Assembly: GCA_964372115.1 (NCBI GenBank)
Contig: CAYJPN010000043.1
Location: forward strand, 1 to 39,529
Length of the DNA: 39,529 bases
Source: CG2-30-36-16 sp964372115
GTDB lineage: Bacteria > Bacteroidota > Ignavibacteria > Ignavibacteriales > Ignavibacteriaceae
Reading direction: 5' to 3'
This document shows, piece by piece, positions 1 to 8,172 of this stretch. Both the position numbers and the translations under genes were made by a program. Below the pieces are notes generated by a model. The model searched no databases and was not told the DNA's origin. It was given only the letters and a program-made list of their open reading frames with translations. Position 1 is the first letter of the stretch; the number at the start of each line of letters is the position of its first letter.

Positions 1-18
1 GAATCATTTTTATGATTC
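1..18. other. Small perfect hairpin at left edge
   Basis: GAATCA and TGATTC form a 6-bp stem around a TTTTTA loop at the very start of the window. It could be the end of a terminator of a gene to the left. Nothing else is recognisable in positions 19-184. Confidence 0.25.
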
Positions 19-184
19 TACAAATCGCCATTTACACAAAATGTTTTACACACTCGAACAATCTACTGATAAAAAATATTTCATTTTAAGCGCCATCTCT
101 AAATGATGGTTCCAATTTATGCGGTAGATAAATTAAATGCAAGTATAAATTATTTTTTTATCTTTTTATTATTAAAGGGTATCA

Positions 185-1324
185 CTAAAAATTATATACT
201 CCAAAATTTTCAACAAGTTCGTTAATGTGCGTCTCCGGTGCAGGCAATTTTACATATGTGCCAAAAAGTTTTCCGGTTGAACCTACTTTTTCTAAGGAAT
301 CGATATAGTATGGAAGCCCCTCGGAAATGTAGTAGGGAAAATCTGTATGGAGCCCAAAATGAAGATGCGGAGCATCCGACCCTCCTGAATTACCAACCTG
401 TCCGAGTACATCCCCTGATTTAACAATTTGACCCGGTTTAACCAAAATAGTGAAAGGTATCAAGTGAGCATAAGTAACGTAACCGCCGTTTATATGAATC
501 ACCACACTATTTCCATCTCCGTCAAAAAGAGTTGTAGGTATTGGCTGAGTGAATACAGGCGATTGATCAGGATTCCCATCTTTTACAGAAACTACCTGTC
601 CATCCGCGACAGCATAAACCTTTTCTCCGTAAACATACCAGTTCTCACATATTTGATAATCTCCATGAAAATAATTCCCTGCATCGTCAATTTTAATCCA
701 GTCAGCGCAAAATCTTTCAGGTACTCTTGTAATTCCTTTATACTTCATCTGATAAATGGGGTGAATGTTATCCGATAAGATTGTTGTATTATTGCACATA
801 AAACCTTCGCCTCTTAAAGGCGCTGATATTATCGGGATTTGTTGTTTAGACACATCCGTCTCAGCCCCCTCAATTATTTTTTCTTTTGAATCTTTTGTAA
901 GTATTAGTTTATGTTTTATTTTTTGCGGAACTTCAGCGGGATTCAGCACAAGCCCTACGCTGATTCTAAAATTGGAATATTCTCTTAGAGGATAATCCTC
1001 TACAAGAATATTTTCTTTAGTAACCAGAAGATATTTTAAGGTGTCTATAATACTGCAAAACATTTTATTGTTCTCAGCATTGAGTACCTGAAAATCTTTG
1101 AGTTTATAACCGTCCGCCTCGAAATCTTCAATTTGTACACTATAGAGGAGATTTATTTTCCCTGCAGTCGATTTAACCTCAATGGGCGCAAATGTTACTT
1201 TCATCTCGATTGAAGTTTCTTCCACCGTCGCCACAGGGGAAGAATCTTGGGAACATGATAATGTTAAAAATAAAATCGATGAAATAATCATCGAGATATA
1301 AAACTTAGTATTATTAGTTTTCAC
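185..1324 (-). CDS. M23-family peptidase-like lipoprotein
   Basis: A 379-residue exported lipoprotein. Residues 1-24 form a signal peptide ending in a lipobox (LTLSCS), so Cys24 is probably lipidated. The C-terminal third carries an M23 (LytM/lysostaphin) fold: 'RFCADW' in the first metal-binding region, 'GEKVYAVADGQVVSV', 'YVTYAHL' and the hallmark 'HLHFGLH' near residue 323. M23 enzymes are zinc metallopeptidases that cut peptidoglycan cross-links, which would place its action in the periplasm or at the outer membrane. The N-terminal half (about 30-170) matches nothing I recognise. The start is GTG, chosen because AGGAG lies about 7 nt upstream and the signal peptide begins right there. It may be single-gene: the next gene has the same strand but has its own ribosome site. 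Substrate is inferred from the family only. Confidence 0.85.
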   Translation of the reverse strand: MKTNNTKFYISMIISSILFLTLSCSQDSSPVATVEETSIEMKVTFAPIEVKSTAGKINLLYSVQIEDFEADGYKLKDFQVLNAENNKMFCSIIDTLKYLLVTKENILVEDYPLREYSNFRISVGLVLNPAEVPQKIKHKLILTKDSKEKIIEGAETDVSKQQIPIISAPLRGEGFMCNNTTILSDNIHPIYQMKYKGITRVPERFCADWIKIDDAGNYFHGDYQICENWYVYGEKVYAVADGQVVSVKDGNPDQSPVFTQPIPTTLFDGDGNSVVIHINGGYVTYAHLIPFTILVKPGQIVKSGDVLGQVGNSGGSDAPHLHFGLHTDFPYYISEGLPYYIDSLEKVGSTGKLFGTYVKLPAPETHINELVENFGVYNF

Positions 1325-1430
1325 AGCAGACTCCTATAATCGATTAAACGAAATATACTCTTACCATACCGAAGTAATAAAAATGTTTTTATGTATCACC
1401 ATTCCATCTTTATTATTAATCAAACTTAAG

Positions 1431-2594
1431 CTATTTATTTTCCATTATATCTGCGAAGAAGTGAAAAGCTCCTTCAGCCGGGCTATTATCCTGCGTATTT
1501 GTGGCTGTAATAATTGTAATTTTTTTAACCGTGTTATAATAAATCTGAGTATTAAACCCTTCAATAACGCCGGAATGTCCCACCCAATCTCTAAACTTCA
1601 TAAGTCCGAACCCATAATAATTTTGCCCTGGATTCAACGGGTCTTCGTCAATCCAAGTGTACCTTTCCATCATTGAAGCAGCGGAAAGTAGATTCATCCC
1701 GCTGATCTCTTTAGCCCATTTCTTTAAATCTTCCAAATTTGAAATTAGAATACCGGCAGCATCTGCATATGTAGGATTCCAATAAGTAACATCAATGAGA
1801 GATCCTACATTAGCTGAATAACCGTGCGAATATGGAGAAGGGATATATCGTGAAGAGGGCCAGAAAGTGTATTTCATTCCAAGAGGTTGAAAGATTTCTT
1901 CAGTAAACACCGTTGCTATCGATTTACCCGTCACTTTTCGAATTATTTCACCGAGAATAACAGTATTGCTGTTGCAGTAATCATATTGCGAACCGGGCGT
2001 AAATTTAAGAGGGTATTTTGATGTATAAAATATTAGTTCCGCCGGACAAAAAACCCACTCCCCTCTTCGTAAATACAACTGCTGGCTGAATGTTGTATCA
2101 GATGTAAAACTAAACAAACCGCTGGTCATATTGCCGAGCATCCGTATAGTAATCTGATTGCTCCCCGGTATATTGTACTCCGGCAAATAGTACGAAATTG
2201 TTTTATTAAGATCTATCAACCCTTTATCAACTAAAATTAGTACAGCTTCGGTAGTAAAAGTTTTTGTTATACTGGCGATTCTGAAATAATTATTTTCATC
2301 AACAGGTTCGTTGGTGGCAGTATTGCTTACTCCGCGTTTAATAAATATCTCACCTTCCCCTTCTTTAGCAATATAAACCATAAGTCCCGGTGTGTAAGTT
2401 GCCACCTTGTCCGCTGCCGCTTCTAATTTTTCGATTGTCGCGGCGGGTAATGTAGCTTCCTGAGGTTGGGTTGGGGAGGTTTCTTTACTGCATGAATAGT
2501 AAAAAAAAGAGAGACTTATGACTGTTAAAAGAAGAAATAAATATTTTCTATTAAACTGCGAAACCGATGCTGAGCTCCAAATAGAATGATTCAT
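1431..2594 (-). CDS. Beta-lactamase-family serine hydrolase lipoprotein (S12)
   Basis: A 387-residue member of the penicillin-binding/class C beta-lactamase fold. Residues about 17-35 are a membrane-spanning signal followed by a lipobox (FFYYSC, Cys35). Catalytic signatures are visible: SxxK as S108-I-T-K111, YxN as 'YCN' near residue 207, and 'GHSG' near 344 in place of KTG, which is usual in the esterase/D-aminopeptidase branch of the family. Such proteins are D-Ala-D-Ala carboxypeptidases, peptidases or esterases; the exact substrate cannot be read from the sequence. The ATG start is supported by AAGGAAA about 9 nt upstream. The unusually long hydrophilic stretch before the hydrophobic segment suggests the signal peptide might begin further in, but no better start is present. 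Confidence 0.85.
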   Translation of the reverse strand: MNHSIWSSASVSQFNRKYLFLLLTVISLSFFYYSCSKETSPTQPQEATLPAATIEKLEAAADKVATYTPGLMVYIAKEGEGEIFIKRGVSNTATNEPVDENNYFRIASITKTFTTEAVLILVDKGLIDLNKTISYYLPEYNIPGSNQITIRMLGNMTSGLFSFTSDTTFSQQLYLRRGEWVFCPAELIFYTSKYPLKFTPGSQYDYCNSNTVILGEIIRKVTGKSIATVFTEEIFQPLGMKYTFWPSSRYIPSPYSHGYSANVGSLIDVTYWNPTYADAAGILISNLEDLKKWAKEISGMNLLSAASMMERYTWIDEDPLNPGQNYYGFGLMKFRDWVGHSGVIEGFNTQIYYNTVKKITIITATNTQDNSPAEGAFHFFADIMENK

Positions 2595-2630
2595 ATCAGA
2601 TTTCCTTATGTTACATTAAAAAAATTTGCT

Positions 2631-2649
2631 AATTCTGTTACGCAGAATT
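2631..2649 (-). promoter_or_regulatory. Inverted repeat in the leader of the serine hydrolase gene
   Basis: AATTCTG / CAGAATT is a perfect 7-bp inverted repeat with a 5-nt loop, about 37 nt upstream of the gene on the minus strand. Read on that strand it is followed by a run of seven T. It could be an operator or a weak terminator or attenuator; nothing in the sequence decides. Confidence 0.3.
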
Positions 2650-3176
2650 AAAGATATTATATTCCTGTTTGAATATTTTTGGCTGGATTAGATGAATCTC
2701 AGTTTTAAATAAATTAAGCTGTAGGATGATTTTTCGAAAAAGATTAGAAGAAAACGGAAAGGGAAATTTCCTATTAAATTGGAAGGACAAAACCGATATT
2801 AAAAGAAAAGTTTTGATAACTTAACCTTAATTATGTTTTGTATGAATAAATAAAACAATTAAAAAGTATTTATCATACGGAGTAATGATAGCAAATATTT
2901 TTACCACTTCAAATAAGCATATTCCTATGGTGCATTTACTCCCGCTCGTAATAAATTTTTTGCCGATCGAAAAAATTGAATCTGACTGACAAAATTACAA
3001 TTAAGCCCCCTCCCTTTTGACCTGACGTTTATTTAACCTATTTTTGTATTGAAATTATTTGTACTGCTAAAGTAACATACCTGTTTGCAATTCTTTTTAA
3101 GATATTCATACATAAATTCACTGATCCAGAACAAAATAAAATTTTTATAAATCGATTCACAAGGAAAAATGAATTA
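2650..3176. other. Intergenic region between divergent genes
   Basis: About 530 AT-rich bases between the serine hydrolase (minus) and the helicase (plus). No open reading frame with codon-like composition, no tRNA and no strong repeat was seen. It presumably holds the promoters of both genes. AAGGAAAA at 3161-3168 is a plausible ribosome site for the helicase. Confidence 0.5.
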
Positions 3177-4463
3177 ATGTCATTTGAAAATATTAATCTA
3201 ATTAACCCGATAAAAAAAGCACTATCCGAAGAAGGATATACAATACCTACTCCCATTCAAAGCCAGGCAATACCAATCATACTCGAAAAAAACGACCTGC
3301 TTGGCTGCGCACAAACCGGCACAGGTAAAACGGCGGCATTTGCTGTCCCGATTCTCCAGTTACTCTTTAATGAAAAAAACACAGGCGATAAAAGAAGAAT
3401 TATTCGTTCATTAATTGTTACACCAACGCGCGAATTGGCAATCCAAATTGGTGATAGTTTTTCTGCTTACGGTAAGCATACCGGTCTAAAAAATACGGTT
3501 GTCTTTGGCGGCGTCCCGCAAAAAGCTCAAACCGATAAATTAAGAGCGGGAGTTGACATTTTAATTGCCACACCCGGAAGGCTGCTCGATTTGATGAGCC
3601 AAAATTATATCAACCTGCAGCATATAAGGTTTTTTGTTCTCGATGAAGCTGACCGTATGCTTGACATGGGATTTATTAATGATGTAAAAAAGATAATTGC
3701 AAAACTGCCATCAAAAAGACAATCATTGTTTTTCTCCGCTACAATGCCTCCTGAAATAGTTAAACTTGCAAAAACTATTTTATCAAACCCTGTTAAAATA
3801 GAAGTTACACCCGAATCGCCAACGGTTGAGGCGATAAAACAAAGCGTGTATTTTGTATCAAAATCGGATAAAAAAGCGTTGTTAATACACCTATTAAAAG
3901 ATTCGGCAATTGCGTCGGCGCTTATATTTACAAGAACAAAACACGGCGCTGATGGAGTTGTAAAATTTTTAAGTAAAGCAAGGGTGTTATCCGAGGCGAT
4001 ACACGGTAATAAATCGCAAAACGCACGCCAGCGCGCTTTGAATAATTTTAAGACCAAACAAACACGTGTATTAGTTGCAACTGACATTGCGGCGCGCGGA
4101 ATTGATATAGATGAACTTTCTCATGTAATAAACTTTGAACTTCCCAACGTTCCTGAAACTTATATTCACAGAATCGGGAGAACAGGTAGAGCAGGTTTGG
4201 GTGGAGTTGCGCTTTCACTTTGCGATTCCGAAGAAAAAGCATATTTAAAAGATATAAACAAACTTATTTCAATCCCCATTCCCATTGTAGAAGATCACCC
4301 GTATGTGCTGACTGGAGCGGAAGTGCGAACACCTAAACAAGTTCACCACAAACCATCAACAGGAAAACCAAAACCCCAAAATAGAAGAACTTCTTCAAGT
4401 TCCAATTCAGGTCGGTGGAAAAGAGACAAAAAAAAGGCGTGGTCTAACAAAGGCGGAAACTAA
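3177..4463 (+). CDS. DEAD-box ATP-dependent RNA helicase (RhlE-like)
   Basis: A 428-residue cytoplasmic helicase with the full motif set: Q motif 'PTPIQSQAIP', motif I 'AQTGTGKT', Ia 'PTRELA', II 'DEAD', III 'SAT', V 'RGIDID' and VI 'HRIGRTGR'. Both RecA-like domains are complete (about 1-210 and 220-370). After them comes a short basic, Ser/Asn/Lys-rich tail of about 60 residues, typical of RhlE-type proteins and probably RNA-binding. Family members unwind short RNA duplexes in ribosome assembly, mRNA decay or cold adaptation. An AAGGAAAA ribosome site lies about 9 nt before the ATG. It is monocistronic, convergent with the ABC-F gene, and separated from it by a hairpin. Confidence 0.95.
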   Translation: MSFENINLINPIKKALSEEGYTIPTPIQSQAIPIILEKNDLLGCAQTGTGKTAAFAVPILQLLFNEKNTGDKRRIIRSLIVTPTRELAIQIGDSFSAYGKHTGLKNTVVFGGVPQKAQTDKLRAGVDILIATPGRLLDLMSQNYINLQHIRFFVLDEADRMLDMGFINDVKKIIAKLPSKRQSLFFSATMPPEIVKLAKTILSNPVKIEVTPESPTVEAIKQSVYFVSKSDKKALLIHLLKDSAIASALIFTRTKHGADGVVKFLSKARVLSEAIHGNKSQNARQRALNNFKTKQTRVLVATDIAARGIDIDELSHVINFELPNVPETYIHRIGRTGRAGLGGVALSLCDSEEKAYLKDINKLISIPIPIVEDHPYVLTGAEVRTPKQVHHKPSTGKPKPQNRRTSSSSNSGRWKRDKKKAWSNKGGN

Positions 4464-4483
4464 TTAGACATAAATTTCTCATC

Positions 4484-4505
4484 ACTTCGGGTTTACACCC
4501 GAAGT
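4484..4505. terminator. Hairpin between convergent genes
   Basis: ACTTCGGGT / ACCCGAAGT is a perfect 9-bp stem with a TTAC loop. It sits 20 nt after the helicase stop and 31 nt beyond the ABC-F stop, so it may end transcription from both sides. It lacks a strong T tract on either strand. Confidence 0.55.
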
Positions 4506-4536
4506 TGGAGAAAAGTAAGGGGACGATTTATATTGA

Positions 4537-6168
4537 TTATAAATCGATTGCAGAGGCGTGGTACACATCCAAATGAATCTTTTTTATTCCTTCATCAATG
4601 ATATATTCATCGAATGTCATCCGTTTATCAATCATACCTGAAGGAATAATTTCAATTATCCTATTTGCAATTGTATGTATAAACTGATGATCGTGCGAAC
4701 TAAAAAGTACTGTACCCGGAAAATTTATAAGACCATTGTTTAATGCGGAAATAGCTTCCATATCGAGATGATTTGTAGGACCATCGAGAATAAGCACGTT
4801 CGCCCCGCTCAGCATCATTCGAGCAAGCAAACAACGCACACGTTCTCCGCCAGAAAGTACGCTCGCTTTTTTCAACGACTCCTCACCGCTAAAGAGCATT
4901 CTCCCGAGAAACCCGCGTATATATGTTTCTTCTTTTTCCTTTGAATATTGACGAAGCCAGTCAATCAGGTTTAAGTCTACATCAAAAAACTCAGCATTGT
5001 CTTTCGGAAAGTATGCTACTTTTGTTGTTGTTCCCCAGGTAAAAGTACCCTCATCATTTTTTTCATTCCTTGTTAGGATATTAAATAAAGTCGTTTTCAT
5101 CAAATCATTCGGACCTACAAAAGCAATCTTATCCCCTTTATCAACATCGAATGTAAGATCATCTAATAAAATTCCTTCATCGTAATATTTTGTAAGATTG
5201 CGTATTTCAAGTAAGTTTGCACCCGCTTCTCTATCCGGTTTAAAAGTTATATAAGGCATCCGGCGCGACGACGGTTTTATATCTTCGAGCGTTAGGTTTT
5301 CTAACTGTTTTTTTCTTGAAGTTGCCTGTTTTGATTTTGAGGCATTCGCACTAAATCGGTTTATGAACTCCTGAAGCTCCGCTCTTTTTGCTTCAATCTT
5401 TTTGTTCGATTCCTTTGCCTGTTTTGCGGCAAGCTGACTGCTCTCCAACCAGAAATCATAATTACCGGTATACATTTGTATTTTGCCGAAGTCAATATCT
5501 GCGATGTGTGTACAAACCTGGTTTAAAAAATGTCTATCGTGAGAAATAACGATGACGGTATTTTTAAATTTTTCCAAAAACTCCTCAAGCCATCCGATAG
5601 AGATAATATCGAGATGGTTTGTCGGCTCATCCAAAAGCAAAATATCAGGGTTGCCGAATAGCGCCTGCGCCAATAGAACTTTTACTTTTTCATTACCTGT
5701 TAAATCTTTCATCAATGATGTCTGGTTTTCGTCGCTTATTCCCAAACCGCTTAACAATTCGGCAGCCTCGGATTCTGCTTCCCAACCATAAAGTTCGGCA
5801 AACTCTCCTTCAAGCTCCGCTGCCCGTATTCCATCGTCATCGTTAAAATCTGCTTTTGCGTAAAGTTCATCCCTTTCTTCCATTATGGCAAAAAGTTTTT
5901 GATGCCCCATCATAACGGTTTTTATTACCTGGTATTCGTCGTATTCGAATTGATCTTGTTTCAATGTTGCAAGCCGGCTGCCCGGCGTAATTATAACATC
6001 ACCCGAACTTTGTTCAATTTCGCCCGAAAGAATTTTTATAAAAGTTGATTTACCCGAACCGTTAGCCCCGATTATACCGTAACAATTGCCGGGCGTAAAT
6101 TTAAGATTTACTTCATCAAATAACATTCGTTTACCAAATCTTAGCGATATATTGCTTGTACTTATCAT
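4537..6168 (-). CDS. ABC-F family ATPase (YbiT-like)
   Basis: A 543-residue soluble protein with two ABC ATPase domains and no membrane segment, the ABC-F plan of ribosome-associated factors that bind near the E site. The interdomain linker around 'SANASKSKQATSRKKQ' is of the YbiT type. The first domain has Walker A 'GANGSGKS', signature 'LTGNE' and Walker B 'LLLDEPTNHLD'. The second is deviant: Walker A is 'GPNDLMKTT' (Lys and Thr kept, the usual GSG replaced), the signature 'LSGGE' is normal, and Walker B reads 'LILDGPTNHLD', with Gly (codon GGT) where the catalytic Glu normally is. This may mean that only the first site hydrolyses ATP. It has about the same length as E. coli YbiT (530). 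The upstream 540 bp is non-coding. Confidence 0.9.
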   Translation of the reverse strand: MISTSNISLRFGKRMLFDEVNLKFTPGNCYGIIGANGSGKSTFIKILSGEIEQSSGDVIITPGSRLATLKQDQFEYDEYQVIKTVMMGHQKLFAIMEERDELYAKADFNDDDGIRAAELEGEFAELYGWEAESEAAELLSGLGISDENQTSLMKDLTGNEKVKVLLAQALFGNPDILLLDEPTNHLDIISIGWLEEFLEKFKNTVIVISHDRHFLNQVCTHIADIDFGKIQMYTGNYDFWLESSQLAAKQAKESNKKIEAKRAELQEFINRFSANASKSKQATSRKKQLENLTLEDIKPSSRRMPYITFKPDREAGANLLEIRNLTKYYDEGILLDDLTFDVDKGDKIAFVGPNDLMKTTLFNILTRNEKNDEGTFTWGTTTKVAYFPKDNAEFFDVDLNLIDWLRQYSKEKEETYIRGFLGRMLFSGEESLKKASVLSGGERVRCLLARMMLSGANVLILDGPTNHLDMEAISALNNGLINFPGTVLFSSHDHQFIHTIANRIIEIIPSGMIDKRMTFDEYIIDEGIKKIHLDVYHASAIDL

Positions 6169-6709
6169 TTATTCCATTGTATAATTTATGCGTAAAATAG
6201 CGTGATGTGTGGATCAGTCGCTTAACATTTAAATTTTGTTAACCTTAACTTTTTGCTAAATAAATTTACAAAAAGTAATTCGATTGGTTATTCCGGGTAA
6301 ATTTTGAAATATGAAGAGGGAAAAACTTAGTAATTCGTTTAAGAGCGTTCTAATTCAAAACTCCGATGCAAAAATAGTAATTAATTCGATCGGTAACAAT
6401 TTGGAAATAATAACTGAGTAACAACTTTTTATTTTCAAGAGCAAACTTAAGAAGACTATAAAAACCGCTTAAATTTAGTTTTTCGGAAATTCTTTATCGG
6501 CAATTTCCTTGCTCGATTAGAACTCGGATATTACTTTAAGAACTTTTATCTCTTTATCCTAAAACTCTTCGAAACGGTTCAATCTTTAAAGTCAAGATTT
6601 GTTATTAAATAGAACTGAGAATTATTTAAACATAAACCGGGTGTCTGTTTTATCAAGTTCGCTTCAATAGAAGAGTTAGCTTTACTGCAATTTTATGCTT
6701 GTAATTTTT
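6169..6709. other. AT-rich intergenic region
   Basis: About 540 bases between two minus-strand genes. No RNA gene or clear terminator was seen. The only item of note is a 36-codon open frame on the plus strand, listed separately. Confidence 0.4.
6311..6421 (+). CDS. Possible small ORF, 36 residues
   Basis: An ATG-to-TAA frame, beginning MKREKLSNSF and ending NNLEIITE, lies alone in a 540-bp gap. There is no convincing ribosome site upstream and no recognisable family. The composition is not unlike a real protein, but a frame of this length is expected by chance in AT-rich DNA. Listed only because the gap holds nothing else. Confidence 0.12.
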   Translation: MKREKLSNSFKSVLIQNSDAKIVINSIGNNLEIITE

Positions 6710-7888
6710 TTACCGGGGAAGAACTGATTCTACTTTTGTTTTATCTGAATACCTCGTCATTATCTCTTTGGTATCCTCAAATGCTTCTTTCATCGCGTCA
6801 ATATCAGATGATGACAGGTAAGCCGGTAATGAATCGGAATACGCCTTTTCGGATGGAAAAACAATATATTCTCTTCTCCCTCGTTCGGTAGTTCCTTTAA
6901 AAACATACGTCGGTATAAAAGTAACATCCGATAAGTAAACAGAATCAGTTGTAAAATTTTTCGAAATGTATAAATTTAATATCACGCCTGCATCAGAATA
7001 TCGCTTACGCTGGTTCGAAACAAAATTACCGAGCGAATACGCTGCAAACCCGGTGTCTATTTTTGCATTATTGGTTTTAAAAAAGATTGTAGGCTCAATT
7101 ACATGTGGATGTCCGCCGATTATAAAATCAGCGCCGGATTCGATAGTATTTTTTACTACATCAATCTGGCTTTGTACCGGTTCCCGTTTATATTCTTCAC
7201 CAAAATGGTAATGAACCAAAACTAATTCGGCTCCAAATTTTCTTGCATGTTTTACATCATTTTTTATTAAATCTTTATTTATGAGATTTATTAAATAATT
7301 TTTCCCGGCAGGTATCGGGTTTCCATTAGTACCGTATGAGTAAGCGAGGAAGGCAATTTTTATACCGCAGACATTAAATATTCTAATCGAATCTCTATCG
7401 TCTTGATTAAGAAATGTGCCGTTATATTTCAAACCGTTTTTTTTGATTACATCAATCGTCCTTTTGATACCAAACTCTCCTCTGTCGAGTGAGTGATTGT
7501 TTGAGGTAGTAAGCAGATCAAATCCCGCATTAAAAAGAGCCGGGACATATTCATCGGGGGAATTAAAAAATGGATAACCTGAAAATCCCTTTGTTTTTCC
7601 AGCAGTAACAGTTTCAAAATTTGCAAAAGCAAAATCTGCCGAAGAAATATATTTTTTAACTTCGCTGTAAACCGGGTTAAAATCAAAACTATCCCCTTCT
7701 ACTCTGGCATAATTATATTGAACCGAGTGACACATTAAATCGCCAACAACAGAAATTTTTATAGTCGATATTATTTCCTCAACTTTTTCATTTCTATTCA
7801 CTTCTGCTATTTGTTTTTTATCACCCGGATTAAAAAAAGTTAAGAGTGACAACGAAAGATAGATTAATATATTTGCTATGTTATTCAT
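6710..7888 (-). CDS. CapA-family (PgsA/CapA-like) metallophosphatase
   Basis: A 392-residue protein with an N-terminal hydrophobic signal (about 5-20) followed by the bacterial CapA fold, a calcineurin-like metallophosphatase. Visible signatures: 'VVGDLMCH', 'FANFET', 'TSNNHSLDRG', 'VHYHFGEEY', 'IIGGHPHVIEP' and 'YSLGNF'. CapA/PgsA proteins were named for poly-gamma-glutamate capsule synthesis, but no pgsB/C partners are nearby, so a general periplasmic or surface phosphoesterase role is equally possible. The gene lies downstream of the histone-like gene, with a terminator hairpin directly before its ATG, so it probably depends on read-through or a promoter inside that leader. No clear ribosome site is seen before the ATG. 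Confidence 0.85.
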   Translation of the reverse strand: MNNIANILIYLSLSLLTFFNPGDKKQIAEVNRNEKVEEIISTIKISVVGDLMCHSVQYNYARVEGDSFDFNPVYSEVKKYISSADFAFANFETVTAGKTKGFSGYPFFNSPDEYVPALFNAGFDLLTTSNNHSLDRGEFGIKRTIDVIKKNGLKYNGTFLNQDDRDSIRIFNVCGIKIAFLAYSYGTNGNPIPAGKNYLINLINKDLIKNDVKHARKFGAELVLVHYHFGEEYKREPVQSQIDVVKNTIESGADFIIGGHPHVIEPTIFFKTNNAKIDTGFAAYSLGNFVSNQRKRYSDAGVILNLYISKNFTTDSVYLSDVTFIPTYVFKGTTERGRREYIVFPSEKAYSDSLPAYLSSSDIDAMKEAFEDTKEIMTRYSDKTKVESVLPR

Positions 7889-7891
7889 TTT

Positions 7892-7929
7892 AAAAAATTA
7901 GGCTGGGCTATAATAAAATAACCCAGCCT
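7892..7929 (-). terminator. Rho-independent terminator after histone-like gene
   Basis: AGGCTGGG (7900-7907) pairs with CCCAGCCT (7922-7929). On the minus strand the stem is followed by six T (complement of 7892-7897). It begins about 25 nt after the histone-like stop codon and ends just 4 nt before the ATG of the CapA-like gene. Confidence 0.75.
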
Positions 7930-7953
7930 TAGTTTGAATAGATTATATGTTAA

Positions 7954-8145
7954 TCAGCTTTTTTCTGTTTTTCTTGCTGCCTTAACATCCTGTACATCTT
8001 TACGTACATCTTGAGCGAGTTTTCTCAAATCGCTTAAACCTTTACGCAAACGGGTACCGGCTGCTGCCTGTCCCTTTTCGTAAAACTTCTGGAAATCTAC
8101 TTCCAGATTATTAACTGCTTGCATTAGTTCTTCGTACTTGTTCAT
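7954..8145 (-). CDS. Histone H1-like small protein (Hc1-like)
   Basis: A 63-residue, highly charged, helix-forming protein with the Bacteroidota 'histone H1' pattern: an N-terminal 'EELMQAVNNLEVDFQKFYEKG', then 'AAGTRLRKGL', and a Lys/Arg-rich tail. Family members resemble chlamydial Hc1 and are thought to bind and compact DNA. It has a strong ribosome site (GGAGG, 6 nt before the ATG) and its own downstream terminator, both pointing to high expression. It follows the iron-sulfur oxidoreductase gene by 27 nt and might be cotranscribed with it. DNA binding is inferred from family and charge. Confidence 0.85.
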   Translation of the reverse strand: MNKYEELMQAVNNLEVDFQKFYEKGQAAAGTRLRKGLSDLRKLAQDVRKDVQDVKAARKTEKS

Positions 8146-8172
8146 TACACCTCCATGGAATGTTGTTGATTG

